Shown here piece by piece: positions 43,248 through 52,073 of a stretch of DNA of 64,000 nt. Made by a program: the position numbers and the translations under genes. This stretch comes from Paenibacillus sp. MMS18-CY102 (lineage in GTDB: Bacteria; Bacillota; Bacilli; Paenibacillales; Paenibacillaceae), in the NCBI RefSeq assembly GCF_009789195.1, contig NZ_WSTC01000011.1, positions 112,361 through 176,360 of the forward strand, in the 5' to 3' direction. Numbering within the stretch: the first letter of the stretch is position 1; the number at the start of each line of letters is the position of its first letter. The notes beneath the pieces are model-generated. The model was not told the origin of the DNA. It searched no databases and saw only the letters and a list, made by a program, of their open reading frames with translations.

Positions 43248-44476
43248 GCTTCCTTAACCCCCCAAGCGCCTATCGCAGCTTGCAGCGCTTCATGCCCGGG
43301 CAGCGATGCTGCTTCAGCGAGCTTCTTGCCGGCGAGCGTCGCGTCGATCGCTTGGCGGAATGCTTGTCCGCCTGCTTCTGTGCCGAGCGGATGTCCATGG
43401 ACGCCGCCGCCTGCATTGACAACGACATCATGGCCGAAGTCGCGCAGAATAAGTGGAACAAGGCCCGGATGGATGCCTGCGGAAGGGACAGGGAAGCTCG
43501 TCCGGAGGCTTACAGATGGATCTAGCAGTGCATCCCGAACCGCCATATTTTCTTCCCGCGGCATGACAACCGATCCGTACGGCGAAGGGAAGAGCGTAAG
43601 GTCAGCGCCAGCCAAGCGCATTAGCTTGCCGAGCAACACAGGTGCGGCAATGCCGTAATGAGGCGATGGATATAAAGCGCCTGCAAGCGATGGATGGGCG
43701 GCAATCGGCACATGAATGGCAGCGTCAGCACTCAATTCATGCAAGGCATCATAGCCATAAGCAAGCACGTTAAACAGCAGCGCATTCGCGCCAGCGTTAA
43801 TCGCTTTGCGGGCGTTAGCATTCAATTGCGAAGTTGGGCCAGTGAGGTTAACAGCATATAGCAGTTCCTGGCCGGTCGTTTCCTTCGCTTTACGCGCCGC
43901 ACGCATACATGTCTCGACACGCTTCTCAAGCGGAGTGAGCGGGTTTTCGAACAAAATCTCATCATCTTTAATCAGATCGACGCCGCCGAGCGCTTGCCGG
44001 TAAAATTGCTCTTCAAGCCCGCTAAGGTCGTGGCCGATGACTGACTTGAAGATGCTCATAAGAAGCGGGCGTTCATGCACGCCGACAAGCCCGCGAACGC
44101 CTTGCAAGCCGAATTTCGGGCCTGGGAAGGCGGATTGGAACTCAGGCGATACGTCGAGATCAATCAGTTTAATGCGCCCGTCCATTGACAGCTTGCCGAA
44201 AATCGTGACGAGAAGCGCCGGGATGTCGCGGCTAAAGTTCACATCCGGGTAAGCAATGCGAATGTCCGCGTACCGTTCGCCTGGAGCTGCGCCATCTGGC
44301 TCATGCACATCGACGGACAATACTTTGCCTAGATGTTTTTCCATCTCGGCTTTTTTGGCTTCTGGAAGCTCTGTCCAGCTGCCGACCGTTAAGCCAACAG
44401 CGATGCCCTGTGCTTTCTTATGGAAGTCAGCTTTGTCGTCATGGCTGCGATAAGTCGCAATGCAGTATCCGATCAC
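43244..44476 (-). CDS. mtnW: 2,3-diketo-5-methylthiopentyl-1-phosphate enolase (RuBisCO-like)
   Basis: MtnW is a RuBisCO-like protein that enolises 2,3-diketo-5-methylthiopentyl 1-phosphate. The 410-residue sequence shows the carbamylated-lysine region G-V-D-L-I-K-D-D-E, F-E-N-P-L-T-P-L-E, a G-L-Q-G-V-R strand and A-G-G-G-V-H-G-H-P-L-G phosphate-site loop. It starts with GTG 44476, nine bases after AAAGGAG, overlapping the proC stop by four bases. That overlap ties the salvage genes to the proline operon. Confidence 0.95.
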   Translation of the reverse strand: MIGYCIATYRSHDDKADFHKKAQGIAVGLTVGSWTELPEAKKAEMEKHLGKVLSVDVHEPDGAAPGERYADIRIAYPDVNFSRDIPALLVTIFGKLSMDGRIKLIDLDVSPEFQSAFPGPKFGLQGVRGLVGVHERPLLMSIFKSVIGHDLSGLEEQFYRQALGGVDLIKDDEILFENPLTPLEKRVETCMRAARKAKETTGQELLYAVNLTGPTSQLNANARKAINAGANALLFNVLAYGYDALHELSADAAIHVPIAAHPSLAGALYPSPHYGIAAPVLLGKLMRLAGADLTLFPSPYGSVVMPREENMAVRDALLDPSVSLRTSFPVPSAGIHPGLVPLILRDFGHDVVVNAGGGVHGHPLGTEAGGQAFRQAIDATLAGKKLAEAASLPGHEALQAAIGAWGVKEA

Positions 44477-45345
44477 TTCAGCGCACTCCTTTCGATATCA
44501 GCGCCTAACTCGCCAGCACGCTCGGCTGCACGGGCAACAGCGCGCTCAACGCCTGTTGCAAAATGATGTGCGTCAAGCGTCTCAAGCGCTGCTTGCGTCG
44601 TGCCGTTCGGAGACGTTACTTTCCGGCGCAAATCAGCTGGCTGTTCGCCGGTTTCTTTGACCATTTGTGCAGCGCCTAGTACGGTCTGTACAGTTAGCTC
44701 GCGGGCGGCGTCGGCATTCAAGCCGAGTTCTTGCCCAGCCTTGATCATCGCTTCCATCAAGTAGTATACATATGCTGGACCGCTGCCGGAGACGCCGGTA
44801 ACAACATCAAGCAGGGGCTCTTCGACGACGGAAGTTAAGCCAACGGCTTGGAACATCGCTTCAGCGAGGAGCCGTTGGTCAGCCGTAACCGAATTAGAGT
44901 AGCTGATGCCAGTAGCGCCTAGCCCAATTGTGCTTGATGTATTGGGCATCGTACGGACGACTGCCATAGGTTGGCCAAGCAGTTGCTCAATCGTACGGAT
45001 CGAAAGACCGGCGATTACGCTGACAATCAATTGATTAGGCGAGAGAAGAGGGCGCAGCTGCTCAAGCGCTGCCGCCGCATCCTTCGGCTTGGGCGCAAGG
45101 AAAAGAACGTCTGCCGATTGAATCATGGCAAGCTTAGCTGTTTCGTCTGAAGAAGTCTCGACGCCGTAACGGCTCGTTAGTTCTTGAAGGCGATCCACAT
45201 TTTGCCGATTGAGCATGCTAATCTGGGATGGCTTCGTTAGTTCTTGGCCGATTAGCCCGCGGACGATGGCTTCAGCCATCGATCCAGCTCCGTAGAAACA
45301 GAGGCTTAACGAGCCGAGTGTTGCAAGTGTAGTTGTTGGCTGCAT
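44473..45345 (-). CDS. proC: Pyrroline-5-carboxylate reductase
   Basis: ProC makes proline from pyrroline-5-carboxylate with NAD(P)H. I choose ATG 45345 (GGAGGT site), giving 290 residues; a longer frame upstream runs back into proA. It contains F-Y-G-A-G-S-M-A-E-A near residue 16, R-T-M-P-N-T near 136 and the family signature near the C-terminus (D-V-V-T-G-V-S-G-S-G-P-A-Y). It follows proA after 28 bases and overlaps mtnW, so all three proline genes and three salvage genes form one transcription unit. Confidence 0.95.
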   Translation of the reverse strand: MQPTTTLATLGSLSLCFYGAGSMAEAIVRGLIGQELTKPSQISMLNRQNVDRLQELTSRYGVETSSDETAKLAMIQSADVLFLAPKPKDAAAALEQLRPLLSPNQLIVSVIAGLSIRTIEQLLGQPMAVVRTMPNTSSTIGLGATGISYSNSVTADQRLLAEAMFQAVGLTSVVEEPLLDVVTGVSGSGPAYVYYLMEAMIKAGQELGLNADAARELTVQTVLGAAQMVKETGEQPADLRRKVTSPNGTTQAALETLDAHHFATGVERAVARAAERAGELGADIERSALK

Positions 45346-45373
45346 ATGAATAACCTCCAGTCCAATCCGCGGG

Positions 45374-46639
45374 TTACCCGCGGATTTGTCCATTTCCTTT
45401 GATCGTATATTTAGTCGAAGTAAGAGCAGGCAGGCCCATTGGTCCGCGTGCGTGCAGCTTCTGTGTGCTGATTCCGATCTCTGCACCGAAGCCGAATTCA
45501 AAGCCGTCCGTGAAGCGGGTGGAAGCATTGTGATAAACAGCAGCGGCGTCTACATCTTGCAGGAATCGCACCGCGTTATCGGCGTCTTCCGTAACGATAC
45601 ATTCCGAGTGCATCGTGCCATACCGGGCAATGTGGGCAAGTGCTTCTTCCAAGCTGTCGATGATGCGTATATTAAGAATATAGTCATTATATTCGGTTGC
45701 GTAGTCCTGTTCGGTCACAGGTGTGGCATCTGCAAGAAGTTCTCGTGTAGCGTCACAGCCACGCAGCGCAACCTTGGCTGCGCGCATACGCTCAGCAATG
45801 ACTGGCAGATGGGTAGCCGCGCATGCACGATGGACGAGCAGGGTTTCCATCGAATTGCACACCGATGGGCGTTGCGCCTTCGCATTAACTGCGATGTTTG
45901 CAGCCATCTCAACATCAGCAGTTTCGTCAACGAACGTATGGCAAATGCCAGCGCCGGTTTCGATAACAGGTACGGTCGCATTTTGCACAACGTTCTGAAT
46001 GAGCGATGCGCCGCCGCGTGGAATGACGACATCAAGCAGGCCGTTAAGCTTTAACATTTCATCGACGGAGGAACGGTTAGAATCCTCGATCAACTGAAGG
46101 GCCTCGACAGGCATAGCCAGCTCAGCGATTGCACCGCGCAACACCTCGACGATGCGGCGATTGGATTCAAGTGCAGCGGAGCCGCCGCGAAGAACGACGG
46201 AGTTGCCTGTTTTTAAACACAAGCCAGCCGCGTCTACCGTAACGTTCGGGCGTGCTTCGTAGATCATGCCGATTACGCCGAGCGGTACGCGTTTCATCTC
46301 TACTAACAGCCCGTTCGGGCGTTCGAACGATTCAAGCATATCGCCCACTGGATCTGGCAGTTCGACGATTTGGCGCAATCCTTCTGAAATAGCTTCAATG
46401 CGAGTGCTGTTGAGCGCTAAACGGTCAAGAAGTGACTCGTTCGTGCCGTTTTCCCGCCCGCGATGCAGGTCACGCCCATTTGCTTCAATAATGGAGTCCT
46501 GATGGGCGAGCAGCGCCTCCGCCATGGCAAGCAACGCCTCATTTTTTTGCTCGGTTGTCAGCCGGTTCATCATTGTTGCAGCGCCTTTGGCCAGCGTGGC
46601 TTTGGCGCGCACTTCGCTAATCGTGTTCACTTCACTCAT
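45374..46639 (-). CDS. proA: Glutamate-5-semialdehyde dehydrogenase
   Basis: ProA reduces gamma-glutamyl phosphate to the semialdehyde, the second proline step. The catalytic cysteine is in R-P-S-V-C-N-S-M-E, and P-L-G-V-I-G-M-I-Y-E-A-R-P-N near residue 105 is a family motif. ATG 46639 lies nine bases after AGGAGG; an in-frame ATG at 46645 is only three bases from it, so the second is preferred (421 residues). The gap from proB is 13 bases. Confidence 0.95.
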   Translation of the reverse strand: MSEVNTISEVRAKATLAKGAATMMNRLTTEQKNEALLAMAEALLAHQDSIIEANGRDLHRGRENGTNESLLDRLALNSTRIEAISEGLRQIVELPDPVGDMLESFERPNGLLVEMKRVPLGVIGMIYEARPNVTVDAAGLCLKTGNSVVLRGGSAALESNRRIVEVLRGAIAELAMPVEALQLIEDSNRSSVDEMLKLNGLLDVVIPRGGASLIQNVVQNATVPVIETGAGICHTFVDETADVEMAANIAVNAKAQRPSVCNSMETLLVHRACAATHLPVIAERMRAAKVALRGCDATRELLADATPVTEQDYATEYNDYILNIRIIDSLEEALAHIARYGTMHSECIVTEDADNAVRFLQDVDAAAVYHNASTRFTDGFEFGFGAEIGISTQKLHARGPMGLPALTSTKYTIKGNGQIRG

Positions 46640-46652
46640 ATCCATTGTCCTC

Positions 46653-47756
46653 CTATGCTTTTAATGTTATCCATTCGTCCCGATGAATGACTTCGATACG
46701 GGCGACGTCGATCCGCCGCTTCACTTCATCTGAGCTCATGCCTGCGACAGCCTTAAGCTGCATGGAATCATAATTGACTACGCCGCGTCCGATCGTATCG
46801 CCAGATAAACCGAGCACCTCGACGACATCGCCGGGGTGAAAGTCGCCTTCTGATTCGCGTACGCCAGCGGGCAAGAGGCTCTTGCCGCCGTTACGGAGCG
46901 CCAGCTCTGCACCGTCGTCGACGATGATGCGGCCAAGCGGCATCGAATGGAAGCCAAGCCATTGTTTCTTAACGGGCAAGTTGCCTAATGAGGTGTCGAA
47001 ATAGGTGCCTTTGCCATTGCCGCTTACCGCTAATGCAAGATCTCCTGGTTCAGCAGCACGCCCGACGAATGCAGGCACTCCGCCGCGCATCGCAATGCGG
47101 GCTGCTTCCAGCTTGGAGCGCATGCCGCCTGTACCAACCGAAGAGCCCGACCCGCCTGCAAGCTGCATCAGGTCTTCTGATATTTGCGTTACGCGTTCAA
47201 TTCGCCGTGCATCTTGATTAAAACGGGGGTCAGCCGTATAAAGGCCGTCCGTATCCGTTAAAATAATGAGCTGCTTCGCTTTAACAAGGTTCGCAACGAG
47301 GGAGGACAGCATATCGTTATCGCCGAATTTGATTTCTTCAGTTGCGACAGTATCATTCTCGTTAATGACGGGGATAGCGCCTTGCCGAAGCAGCTCCTCC
47401 ATCGTCATTAGGGCGCTTTCGATGCGCCTACGGTTCGAAAAATCTGCTCGCGTGAGCAGGATTTGTGCTGCTATGTAGCCGTCGCGGCCAAATGATTCCT
47501 GATAAGCCTGCATAAGCATTGCTTGGCCGACGGCTGCAGAAGCTTGCTTCTCATGGACTTGCTTGGGCCTTGAGGCATAACCAATGGCTCGGAAGCCGGC
47601 TGCAACAGCGCCCGACGTGACGAGCACGACGTGATAGCCGGCGCGCTTCAATGCAGACAGCTCAGAAGCGAAGAAGTCGAGTTTGCTGCGATTTAGTCCG
47701 CCTTCATCCGAGGTAAGCGAGCTGCTGCCAATTTTGACTACGATACGTTCTGCCAT
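46653..47756 (-). CDS. proB: Glutamate 5-kinase
   Basis: ProB phosphorylates glutamate, the first and feedback-controlled proline step. The amino-acid kinase domain (1-260) has V-V-K-I-G-S-S-S-L near residue 5, V-T-S-G-A-V-A-A-G near 46 and I-N-E-N-D-T near 140. A PUA domain fills the C-terminus (about 275-355). The total is 367 residues. Expression is likely set by the T-box leader just upstream and by proline feedback. Confidence 0.95.
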   Translation of the reverse strand: MAERIVVKIGSSSLTSDEGGLNRSKLDFFASELSALKRAGYHVVLVTSGAVAAGFRAIGYASRPKQVHEKQASAAVGQAMLMQAYQESFGRDGYIAAQILLTRADFSNRRRIESALMTMEELLRQGAIPVINENDTVATEEIKFGDNDMLSSLVANLVKAKQLIILTDTDGLYTADPRFNQDARRIERVTQISEDLMQLAGGSGSSVGTGGMRSKLEAARIAMRGGVPAFVGRAAEPGDLALAVSGNGKGTYFDTSLGNLPVKKQWLGFHSMPLGRIIVDDGAELALRNGGKSLLPAGVRESEGDFHPGDVVEVLGLSGDTIGRGVVNYDSMQLKAVAGMSSDEVKRRIDVARIEVIHRDEWITLKA

Positions 47757-47823
47757 GTCGATCCCTTCCTATGACGAAGAATGAAAACGGTATGCATCGA
47801 ATCCAAAAAGAACGATAAAAACA

Positions 47824-48097
47824 CAAAAAACTTCCGTCCAATAAAGGACGAAAGTCGATGCTTCCGCGGTACCACCTTTGTTGACGGCCATGCAACCAAT
47901 GCGCATAAATGCGCAAGGAGGGGAGCCGTCCCGCTCAGTGCCTGATAACAGCAGGCGCTGTCCGGCTCATCGCCGGCCGTTCAGGGGTAGGTTTGGGCGA
48001 AAATCGCGGTAAATTCTTACAGCCTATCGGAATTTACTCTCTGTGCGCGACGCTTATTCGCTTAATGGTCCCGTCAATACGTTCCGTGTTTTCGATT
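47824..48097 (-). promoter_or_regulatory. T-box leader of the proBAC-mtnWXB operon
   Basis: Read on the minus strand, the T-box AAGGTGGTACCGCGG (47864-47878) is followed by a terminator CTTTCGTCC/GGACGGAAG with T run (47824-47854). Upstream, stem I shows C-A-G-A-G-A-G and a G-G-C-U-G-U-A-A-G distal loop on the GTAAATTC/GAATTTAC stem. Proline codons CCA (47994-47996) and CCU (47989-47991), each followed by A, lie in the likely specifier loop. Uncharged tRNA-Pro would favour read-through. Class is certain; the exact specifier is inferred. Confidence 0.9.
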
Positions 48098-48103
48098 ACC
48101 CCA

Positions 48104-48132
48104 AGCATATCATGATTAGGGGGGAGTGTAAA
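48104..48132 (-). promoter_or_regulatory. Predicted promoter of the pro-mtn operon
   Basis: On the minus strand TTTACA (48127-48132), 17 bp, then TATGCT (48104-48109). The start site would be near 48097, just ahead of the T-box stem I. Confidence 0.6.
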
Positions 48133-48172
48133 GAAAGGCAGCGCCCCGATTGTACCGGAAAGACGCTGCCTC
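48131..48172 (-). terminator. Terminator after mtnE
   Basis: On the minus strand AGGCAGCG pairs with CGCTGCCT around a 20-nt loop, with a T-rich tail that merges into the pro operon promoter. Confidence 0.82.
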
Positions 48173-48204
48173 TCATTAGTGGAATTGCATGCATGAAACC
48201 CGGA

Positions 48205-49401
48205 TTAGCTGCCAAAAATACCAAGGGCGCCAATGCGCCGAACGGCTTCCCGAAGCCGCTCTTCGGGAGCGAGCAAGCCGAGCCGAACGTAGCCTTCTCC
48301 GCTTTCGCCAAACCCGATGCCTGGCGCGACGACGACGTCCGCTTTTTCCAACACGAGATCCGCGAATTCAGTTGATGTATAAGGCTTTGGCACAGGCAGC
48401 CAGCAGAAGAACGACCCGCCAGGCTTAGATGCTTTCCAGCCTATCGCCTCCAGTTCTTCGAACAAAGCAGCGCGCCGGCTTTCATAGGTTGCCGTTAATT
48501 CAGCCACACATTGCTGGGGACCAGTTAACGCTGTCGCTGCCGCTTCCTGAATGCCGCCGAACAAGCTGCAATAATAATGGTCTTGAATCAGGTTGATTAG
48601 CCCAACAACTTCCCGGTTGCCAAGGGCGAAGCCGACGCGCCAGCCTGCCATGTTATACGTTTTGGATAGTGTGTAAAACTCGATCCCCACTTCCTTGGCG
48701 CCAGGCGTTTGCAAGAAGCTGACGGGGCGTTGCTCATCAAAGCCGATTGCCCCATACGCAAAGTCGCTTGCGACGACAATATCATGCTTCCGCGCGAAGG
48801 CCACTGTTTCTTCATAAAATGGGAGGTTCGCGACTGCGCCAGTTGGATTGTTCGGATAGTTAATGAACATCAGCTTGGCAAGGTCGGCTGTTTCGGCAGG
48901 AATCGCGCTGTAATCGGGAAGGAAGCCATTCTGCTCATGAAGCGGCATGAAGCTCATCGATGCTCCTGCGAGCTTAACGCCAGACCAATAGTCAGGGTAG
49001 CCAGGGTCTGGAACGAGACAAGTATCGCCTGGATTTAGCAAGCATTGCGCGATCTCGACGAGCCCTGTCTTGCCGCCGAACAAGATAGCCACTTCGGTGT
49101 CGGGATCAAGTTCAACGCCGTAGTCGGCAGCATAGCGCTCTGCTACAGCTTCTTTGAGAAACCGGTAGCCGCTAAATGGAGGGTAACGATGGTACAGTGG
49201 ATTGTCCGCTGCTGTTTTTAACGATTCCACAATATGCTGTGGCGTTGGGCGGTCAGGATTTCCTTGGCCTAAGTTAATGACATCTCGGCCTTTGGCTGCT
49301 TGCGCATTCGCTTTTGCCACCAGCGCAGCGAAAAATTGTTTCGGTAGACCGCTCATCCGTTCAGCCGGACGAACGGTTACCATCTCATTATTAGTAGGCA
49401 T
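48205..49401 (-). CDS. mtnE: PLP-dependent aminotransferase, probable methionine-salvage MtnE
   Basis: This class I aminotransferase has G-Q-G-N-P-D near residue 45, N-Y-P-N-N-P-T-G near 180 and the PLP lysine in T-L-S-K-T-Y-N-M-A-G-W-R near 243. The opening L-P-K-Q-F-F-A-A-L and the overall pattern resemble MtnE of B. subtilis, which makes methionine from ketomethylthiobutyrate. Neighbouring mtn genes support this. The start is uncertain: ATG 49401 has a GAAAGG directly against it, and an upstream GTG 49419 is possible. The product has 398 residues from ATG 49401. Confidence 0.82.
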   Translation of the reverse strand: MPTNNEMVTVRPAERMSGLPKQFFAALVAKANAQAAKGRDVINLGQGNPDRPTPQHIVESLKTAADNPLYHRYPPFSGYRFLKEAVAERYAADYGVELDPDTEVAILFGGKTGLVEIAQCLLNPGDTCLVPDPGYPDYWSGVKLAGASMSFMPLHEQNGFLPDYSAIPAETADLAKLMFINYPNNPTGAVANLPFYEETVAFARKHDIVVASDFAYGAIGFDEQRPVSFLQTPGAKEVGIEFYTLSKTYNMAGWRVGFALGNREVVGLINLIQDHYYCSLFGGIQEAAATALTGPQQCVAELTATYESRRAALFEELEAIGWKASKPGGSFFCWLPVPKPYTSTEFADLVLEKADVVVAPGIGFGESGEGYVRLGLLAPEERLREAVRRIGALGIFGS

Positions 49402-49577
49402 CCTTTCGACACACTCCACCTATTCTGATCGATTTTATTACCTTAACTTTAGCATGGCGCCGCGGGAGTGTCGAGCGCTCATCGTGCCGAAAACGAAGGA
49501 ACAGCAATGCTTATAATTTCGCTTTATATGTAGAGAGCGTCCCCTCAGGCACATGGCACTGGCGGAGACGCGATTAA

Positions 49578-50042
49578 CTAAGAAGGAATGCCGACCTTAT
49601 CCACGAACGGCTTCGTATCAGCCTTGAACAGTAACAAATAAGGGCGTCTTTGTTCATCAAATACAAGCAGCAGCGGCGGCTTGCCTGCACAGTTGAATAA
49701 GAATACTTCTTTTACGGACAGCTCCGTTTGGTCAATCTTTACTTTAGTTGGCTTAAGCAGCGGCACACGGTACACGTACAAGCAGGAGTCATCTGACTTG
49801 AGCTGCGGCGCGAAGCCAGTGACCGATTTCAGCCATCCACGCGCATATTTCTGGAACTGCTTGTCATTGTCGATCGATTTGACGACTTTTTCCGCCTTTA
49901 CATCAAATACTTGAACCGGTTGCTTCGGTGTTTCGGCTTTTTTCTCTGTTGATGCGTGCGCTGCTGCAGATGAAGCGAAGGCAAGCGTGAATAATAAGAA
50001 AGCTATTGCTGCAGCAAGCCGATAATGTGACCGAAATTTCAT
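49578..50042 (-). CDS. Unrecognised secreted protein
   Basis: I choose ATG 50042, eight bases after AAAGGAG; an ATG two codons earlier is too close to that site. The 154-residue protein has a signal peptide (about 1-28, ending A-S-S-A-A-A-H-A) and a mature domain with two cysteines (in S-C-L-Y-V-Y and F-N-C-A-G-K) that could form a disulfide. I know no family for it. It is divergent from mtnU and convergent with none; the 176 bases after it hold only a weak hairpin. Confidence 0.7.
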   Translation of the reverse strand: MKFRSHYRLAAAIAFLLFTLAFASSAAAHASTEKKAETPKQPVQVFDVKAEKVVKSIDNDKQFQKYARGWLKSVTGFAPQLKSDDSCLYVYRVPLLKPTKVKIDQTELSVKEVFLFNCAGKPPLLLVFDEQRRPYLLLFKADTKPFVDKVGIPS

Positions 50043-50165
50043 GACCATTCTCCTTTATCGATAAGATCACTAACGCCGTTCCACGTTAAGGTTCCCATCT
50101 TGACACGGTTCCATGAGGGGGTATGATTAGGAAAATACAACAGTAATGCAAAGGAAGCGATTAAC

Positions 50166-50966
50166 ATGACCCAAAACATATTGCGGCTCGCGCTGCTTCA
50201 AATGGATATTCAGATCGGGCAGCCGGAGGTTAACTTCGCTAAAGTGGATTCGATGCTTCATGAGGCGATGAATGCGGAAGAGAAGCCGGATGTGATCGTC
50301 ATGCCGGAGATGTGGAACACAGGCTATGCACTGGACCAGATCGGGGAACTGGCAGATGAAGGCGGGCAACGGACCAAGGAAAAACTGTCTGCCTTTGCCC
50401 GTGAGCATGGCGTGATGATTATAGGCGGTTCGATTGCGGAGAAACGTGGGAACGGCGTCTACAATACGATCTACGCATTTGATCGGCAAGGGGAAGTTGT
50501 TGGGGACTATGATAAAATTCATTTGTTCCGGTTGATGGATGAAGAGAAGCATCTGCAGCCTGGCGGCAAAATCGGCTCGTTCCAGCTCAGCGGCGGAATC
50601 GATGCGGGAATGATGATTTGTTATGACATTCGTTTCCCAGAGCTTTCCCGCAAGCTTGCGCTTGGCGGCGCTAAAGTATTGTTCGTTCCAGCCGAATGGC
50701 CGAATCCGCGGCTGCATCATTGGCGGACGCTGCTGCAAGCACGCGCTATCGAGAATCAAATGTATGTCGTTGCATGCAATCGCTGTGGGCAGAGCGGAGA
50801 CACCGTGTTTTTCGGCCATTCGCTCGTAATCGATCCGTGGGGTGAAATTATAGCCGAATCGGGCGATCAAGAAGGCATCTTGACCGCGTCGATCGACTTG
50901 GGGCTTGTGGATGAGGTACGTTCACGCATTCCTGTGTTCGAGGACCGGCGCCCAACGTTTTATTAA
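50166..50966 (+). CDS. mtnU: Carbon-nitrogen hydrolase, probable omega-amidase MtnU
   Basis: The 266-residue protein is a nitrilase-superfamily amidase with the Glu-Lys-Cys triad in V-M-P-E-M-W, Y-D-K-I-H-L and M-I-C-Y-D-I-R-F-P-E. In B. subtilis mtnU lies beside mtnE and hydrolyses the ketoglutaramate left when MtnE uses glutamine as amino donor. The same pairing here supports that role, though the two genes are on opposite strands with the secreted-protein gene between. It ends one base before the LysR gene end, convergent. Confidence 0.85.
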   Translation: MTQNILRLALLQMDIQIGQPEVNFAKVDSMLHEAMNAEEKPDVIVMPEMWNTGYALDQIGELADEGGQRTKEKLSAFAREHGVMIIGGSIAEKRGNGVYNTIYAFDRQGEVVGDYDKIHLFRLMDEEKHLQPGGKIGSFQLSGGIDAGMMICYDIRFPELSRKLALGGAKVLFVPAEWPNPRLHHWRTLLQARAIENQMYVVACNRCGQSGDTVFFGHSLVIDPWGEIIAESGDQEGILTASIDLGLVDEVRSRIPVFEDRRPTFY

Positions 50967-51869
50967 TTAAGTAGTGTAGTGTTGCTCGACGGTACGTTTC
51001 ATCGTTCGAATGAACGCCTCGGCCGCACGCGAGAGATACCGTCCCTTCCGGCTTGCGATGACGAGGGTCCGGGAAGGGGCGGGGTCACCAAGCGCCAAAT
51101 AGAGCGGAGTAAATTCGCTTCGCGGCGCACGGGTAATCATTTTGGGAACGAAGGCGATCCCCATTCCAGCGGCAACAAGCGATTGCACCGTTTCGATGTT
51201 GCTGCTCTCGAATACGATATTTGGCGAGAAGCCTGCTTGTTCGCACAAATCCACCGTAATTTGGCGGAAGCCTTGTCCTTTCTTGAGCACGATAAAGGGC
51301 TCGTTGCGCAGTTCCTCCAATTCAACAGGACCGTCGTGCTGTGCGAGGGAATGCCGTTCAGGTACGGCAAGGCAAATTTCTTCTTTAATGAGAGGCTCCC
51401 AAGCAAGCGCTGGATCTGATAGTGGCAAGGACAGCAGGCTGATGTCGGTTTCACCGCTGGCCGTCAGCTGTTCGAGCTTGGATGAGGAATCTTCAATGAG
51501 AACGACTTCGATCTCGGGATATTGGGAGCCGAAGACAGGCAGGACGAGCGGGAGCACATGGGAACCGGTAATCGGAAGGGAACCGACGACTAGGCGCCCT
51601 TTGCGCATATGCGCCATATCCTCCATCTCTTGCTTAAGCTGTTCTGATGCATCGAGAATCGTCTGCGCTTTATGTACGAATACCGCACCGGCATGCGTTA
51701 GTTCAACCGAGTTGGTCGTCCGGCGGAACAAGAGCACCCCGATTTCCTTCTCTAGCTTCGACAACTGCTGGCTGAGCGAGGGCTGGGCAATATGAAGCTT
51801 CTCGGCTGCACGCGAGAAGTTTTTTTCTTTGGCGATTTGAATGACATATTGAAGTTGGCGTAATTCCAT
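50967..51869 (-). CDS. LysR-family transcriptional regulator
   Basis: The 300-residue protein has the LysR helix-turn-helix (residues 1-60: F-S-R-A-A-E-K-L-H-I-A-Q-P-S-L-S-Q-Q) and a type 2 periplasmic-binding-like effector domain (about 90-295). It resembles the CynR/CitR/GltC subgroup, without a clear named match. It is divergent from leuC across 204 bases that carry dyad repeats, so control of leuCD is likely. The effector cannot be told from the sequence. Confidence 0.92.
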   Translation of the reverse strand: MELRQLQYVIQIAKEKNFSRAAEKLHIAQPSLSQQLSKLEKEIGVLLFRRTTNSVELTHAGAVFVHKAQTILDASEQLKQEMEDMAHMRKGRLVVGSLPITGSHVLPLVLPVFGSQYPEIEVVLIEDSSSKLEQLTASGETDISLLSLPLSDPALAWEPLIKEEICLAVPERHSLAQHDGPVELEELRNEPFIVLKKGQGFRQITVDLCEQAGFSPNIVFESSNIETVQSLVAAGMGIAFVPKMITRAPRSEFTPLYLALGDPAPSRTLVIASRKGRYLSRAAEAFIRTMKRTVEQHYTT

Positions 51870-51952
51870 AACGACCTCCTAAAACGATGGCACTTGAACA
51901 TAATGAGATGATGCAAGTCAAGATGTTAATCAAGGTACGGTTTCCTGTCATA

Positions 51953-51975
51953 GTTATAACCTATAACCGTTATAG
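51953..51975. promoter_or_regulatory. Dyad operator between the LysR gene and leuC
   Basis: GTTATAAC (51953-51960) abuts CTATAAC-C-GTTATAG (51961-51975), a perfect 7-1-7 palindrome. Another GTTATAG is at 52014-52020. Adjacent dyads of this kind, containing T-N11-A, are typical LysR-type binding sites. Confidence 0.6.
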
Positions 51976-52073
51976 ATATTATATCTTGGATCAATGAATA
52001 TGGAAATGTTATTGTTATAGTAATTTCACAGCACTTATCAATTTAGAGAATAGAACTTACGGGGTGATACGCG

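Noticed and set aside
44346..45528. proC extended to a start at 45528
   Set aside because: The extension lies inside the end of proA and lacks a ribosome site; ATG 45345 has a GGAGGT site and the correct ProC N-terminus.
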